A stretch of 7,115 bases of DNA from Fimbriimonadales bacterium (GTDB taxonomy: Bacteria; Armatimonadota; Fimbriimonadia; Fimbriimonadales; ATM1): contig JAICGT010000059.1 in assembly GCA_025922995.1 (NCBI GenBank), positions 1-7,115 on the forward strand, in the 5' to 3' direction. The position numbers were made by a program, and so were the translations under genes. Below, one piece after another: positions 5,554 to 7,115 of the stretch. Position 1 is the stretch's first letter. The number at the start of each line of letters is the position of its first letter. A model generated the notes under the pieces. It saw only the letters and a list, made by a program, of their open reading frames with translations, did not search any database and had not been told where the DNA came from.

Positions 5554-6566
5554 GCCCTACTCCGCCGAGCGAATTCTTTTAATTTCTTTGCGGCGGCCCC
5601 TTCTGCAATTGTTTCTCTTGCCATAACCACGCCATCGCGAATCGATTCGGCCCCGTCACCCAGCCAAATCGCCACTCCCGCGCTCGGCAATACGGCGCGC
5701 GCTTCCGGGCAGTCCGGGTCGGAGATAGCGGCTCTAAACCGCTTTACCGCTTCGTCGATCCCTCCGGTGCACGCAATCTCGGAAATCTTCGGCGGCTTGA
5801 TTCCGAAGTCCTTTGCTTGCATCACTCGCTCGGTCGCCCTTCGCCCTTCGATGATCGCCATTTTAGTGGCGCCTATCGGCGAAACTTCATCGAGGCCGAG
5901 CATCCCGTGCGCGACAACGCCCCGTTTGCATCCCAGTCGGCGCAAAGCCGAAGCCATTTTCGAAACTAGGCTCGGAGCGTAAACGCCGATCAGTTGCCTG
6001 TCGGCACCCGCGGGGTTGCTCAGCGGCCCTATCAAGTTAAACACCGTTCGCAGCTTCATCTCGCGCCTCGGCCCGGCGGCGTGCTTCATTGCGGGATGAT
6101 GGTTCGGCGCGAACATAAACGCGAGTCCGACGTCGTCGAGCAGCTTGCCGCTTTGCTCGGCGGTCATCGAAAGGTTTACGCTGAGCGCTTCGAGGACGTC
6201 GGCGCTTCCGCAAGCGCTCGTGAAAGCGCGGTTGCCGTGTTTCGCGATGGCAACACCTGCAGCCGCCGCAACGACCGCGGCGGCTGTGCTGAGGTTGAAA
6301 GTCTTCAGCGCGTCGCCGCCGGTGCCGCAAGTGTCGACGACCTTGTCGCGGCTATGAGGCACGGTGACCACGTGCGACCGCATGGCCCTTGCGAATCCGG
6401 TAATTTCGGATCCCGTCTCGCCCTTCATCCGGAGCGCGACGAGCAGTCCGGCAATCTGCGCAGGTGATGCCTGGCCGCTCATGACCCTATCCATCAGCGC
6501 GCCCGCGTCTGCCTCGCTAAGATTTCGGCGAGCGACGACGTGCGACAGAGCCTCTTCGATGGTCAT
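5550..6566 (-). CDS. trpD: Anthranilate phosphoribosyltransferase
   Basis: A 338-residue protein of standard length that joins anthranilate and PRPP to form phosphoribosylanthranilate. It has the small N-terminal helical domain (1-70) and the alpha/beta domain with VDTCGTGGD (78-85, the PRPP-binding glycine loop), FNLST, KHGNRAFTSACGSADVLEAL (109-128), FAPNHHPAM, RTVFNLIGPLSNPAG (173-187), and VAHGMLGLDEVSPIG with the magnesium ligands D226 and E227. The C-terminal SAGVAIWLGDGAESIRDGV is also typical. It is not fused to a TrpG glutaminase domain. The ATG at 6566 is eight bases after the stop of the upstream gene and has no clear Shine-Dalgarno sequence. It either continues the upstream transcript or starts its own. 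No leader peptide or attenuator is seen before it. Confidence 0.96.
   Translation of the reverse strand: MTIEEALSHVVARRNLSEADAGALMDRVMSGQASPAQIAGLLVALRMKGETGSEITGFARAMRSHVVTVPHSRDKVVDTCGTGGDALKTFNLSTAAAVVAAAAGVAIAKHGNRAFTSACGSADVLEALSVNLSMTAEQSGKLLDDVGLAFMFAPNHHPAMKHAAGPRREMKLRTVFNLIGPLSNPAGADRQLIGVYAPSLVSKMASALRRLGCKRGVVAHGMLGLDEVSPIGATKMAIIEGRRATERVMQAKDFGIKPPKISEIACTGGIDEAVKRFRAAISDPDCPEARAVLPSAGVAIWLGDGAESIRDGVVMARETIAEGAAAKKLKEFARRSRA
5560..5563 (-). promoter_or_regulatory. Shine-Dalgarno sequence of trpC (GGAG)
   Basis: GGAG on the - strand, six bases before the trpC ATG at 5553 and inside the last codons of trpD. It supports the ATGA-overlap start of trpC and translational coupling within the operon. 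Confidence 0.65.
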
Positions 6567-6574
6567 TCGACTTA

Positions 6575-7115
6575 TTATGGGTCAACGGTATAAGGAACCA
6601 GGTAGCCCCCATCGACGGAAATGACCCAAATCGAATTTCGTTGCGGAACAAAGCCGACTTCGTAGATGTCCGCCCCGGAAAAAACCATCGCGGATTTGGC
6701 GGCTTTTCCTGCACCGTGGTCGAGCCAAACGATGCCTACCTCGGCATTTGCGCCATTTCGCTTAATTGTCCGCTTGTCAAGAGCCAGGCGTAGTGATCCC
6801 AGCAGCTTCTGCTGATCTCCGACTAAATACTCCGGTCGTTGGTTACGGCTTTCAAAGTTGCCGGATTTTGAGAGGACGGTCCAATTACCGCCATTCGCCC
6901 AAGCATTCCCGTACTGATCGAACAGGGGCTGATTTCGCGACTCGATGACAGAACCTGCGCAATTAATGGCGGCGAATCCGAACTCCGTGGAAAACACCGT
7001 AATGGTGTGGTTGAAATTGCGGGCGATCGGCGTTAGATTGCCCTGTGTAATCCGAATTTCGATCCTTCCCGTCTCAATGTCGAGCACACCAACACCGGTC
7101 TCTGCGACGCAGATA
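6575..7115 (-). CDS. Hypothetical protein, C-terminal part, beta-propeller-like (5' end outside window)
   Basis: The frame is open to the window edge and gives the last 179 residues of a longer protein that I do not recognise. The content is beta-strand rich, with short hydrophobic strands separated by turns. It contains a unit that looks like a propeller blade end (GVGVLDIETGRIEIRI), then FGFAAINCAGSVIESRNQ, and near the C-terminus EVGFVPQRNSIWVISVDGGY. The strand-turn pattern and DIETG turns resemble WD40/PQQ-type repeat proteins, but no complete repeat array is visible. The short string ESRNQ occurs twice, encoded by different codons. No transmembrane helix or C-terminal anchor is seen. 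The GTG at 7087 is probably internal. The gene ends in two consecutive TAA codons and lies eight bases before trpD, so cotranscription is possible. A role in tryptophan synthesis is not implied. Confidence 0.6.
   Translation of the reverse strand, partial: ICVAETGVGVLDIETGRIEIRITQGNLTPIARNFNHTITVFSTEFGFAAINCAGSVIESRNQPLFDQYGNAWANGGNWTVLSKSGNFESRNQRPEYLVGDQQKLLGSLRLALDKRTIKRNGANAEVGIVWLDHGAGKAAKSAMVFSGADIYEVGFVPQRNSIWVISVDGGYLVPYTVDP

Noticed and set aside
5994..6467. Open frame of 157 codons on the + strand, opposite trpD.
   Set aside because: Its composition is that of an antisense shadow and it has no domain features. The opposite strand encodes an unmistakable TrpD.
6567..6574. A trp attenuator, T-box or TRAP leader before trpD.
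   Set aside because: Only eight bases separate trpD from the upstream gene, so there is no room for a leader in the intergenic gap. I saw no Trp-codon-rich short frame or terminator hairpin nearby.
1..7115. A new defence, mobile or secondary-metabolite system.
   Set aside because: Every gene except the partial one at the right edge belongs to a well-known family, mostly housekeeping metabolism. No toxin, nuclease module (beyond Smr), integrase, repeat array or biosynthetic cluster is seen.

Overview
The window is a very gene-dense piece of a moderately GC-rich bacterial chromosome. It holds nine genes: seven complete and two cut by the window edges. Non-coding DNA is about 45 bases in total: one 37-base divergent intergenic gap and one 8-base gap. 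Most other junctions are overlaps of 4 to 14 bases. Every gene with a recognised function is ordinary housekeeping metabolism. I see no insertion sequence, prophage, CRISPR array, tRNA or rRNA. The organism cannot be named from this sequence. The compact layout and the apparently leaderless promoters are compatible with several deep-branching phyla; the Armatimonadota or Deinococcus-like bacteria would be guesses.

Left part (3-1009, + strand): the C-terminal third of MutS2 (coiled coil, small beta module, Smr domain) is followed, with a 4-base ATGA overlap, by cytidine deaminase. Next, on the - strand (996-1859), is an RmlD-type dTDP-4-dehydrorhamnose reductase whose end overlaps the end of the deaminase gene tail to tail. 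Divergent from it (1897-2370, + strand) is a GNAT N-acetyltransferase. The two share a 37-base intergenic region with two back-to-back -10 elements placed so that both transcripts would be leaderless.

Right part (2367-7115, - strand): this is a tryptophan operon read leftwards. The order is partial repeat/beta-propeller-like protein, trpD, trpC, trpF, tgt, trpA, and all the enzyme genes overlap. TrpD, TrpC, TrpF and TrpA cover anthranilate to indole; TrpF precedes TrpC in the pathway. trpB is not in its usual place. Instead tgt (tRNA-guanine transglycosylase, queuosine pathway) sits between trpF and trpA, overlapping both. trpE, trpG and trpB must be elsewhere, if present.

The most unusual observation is in Tgt. 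All active-site residues are present, but the three cysteines of the structural zinc site (CxCxxC) are replaced by Ser, Phe and Thr, while the histidine ligand remains. Smaller oddities are an altered LDLRG motif in the MutS2 Smr domain and a missing QLHG motif in a short TrpF. I found no convincing new multi-gene system.
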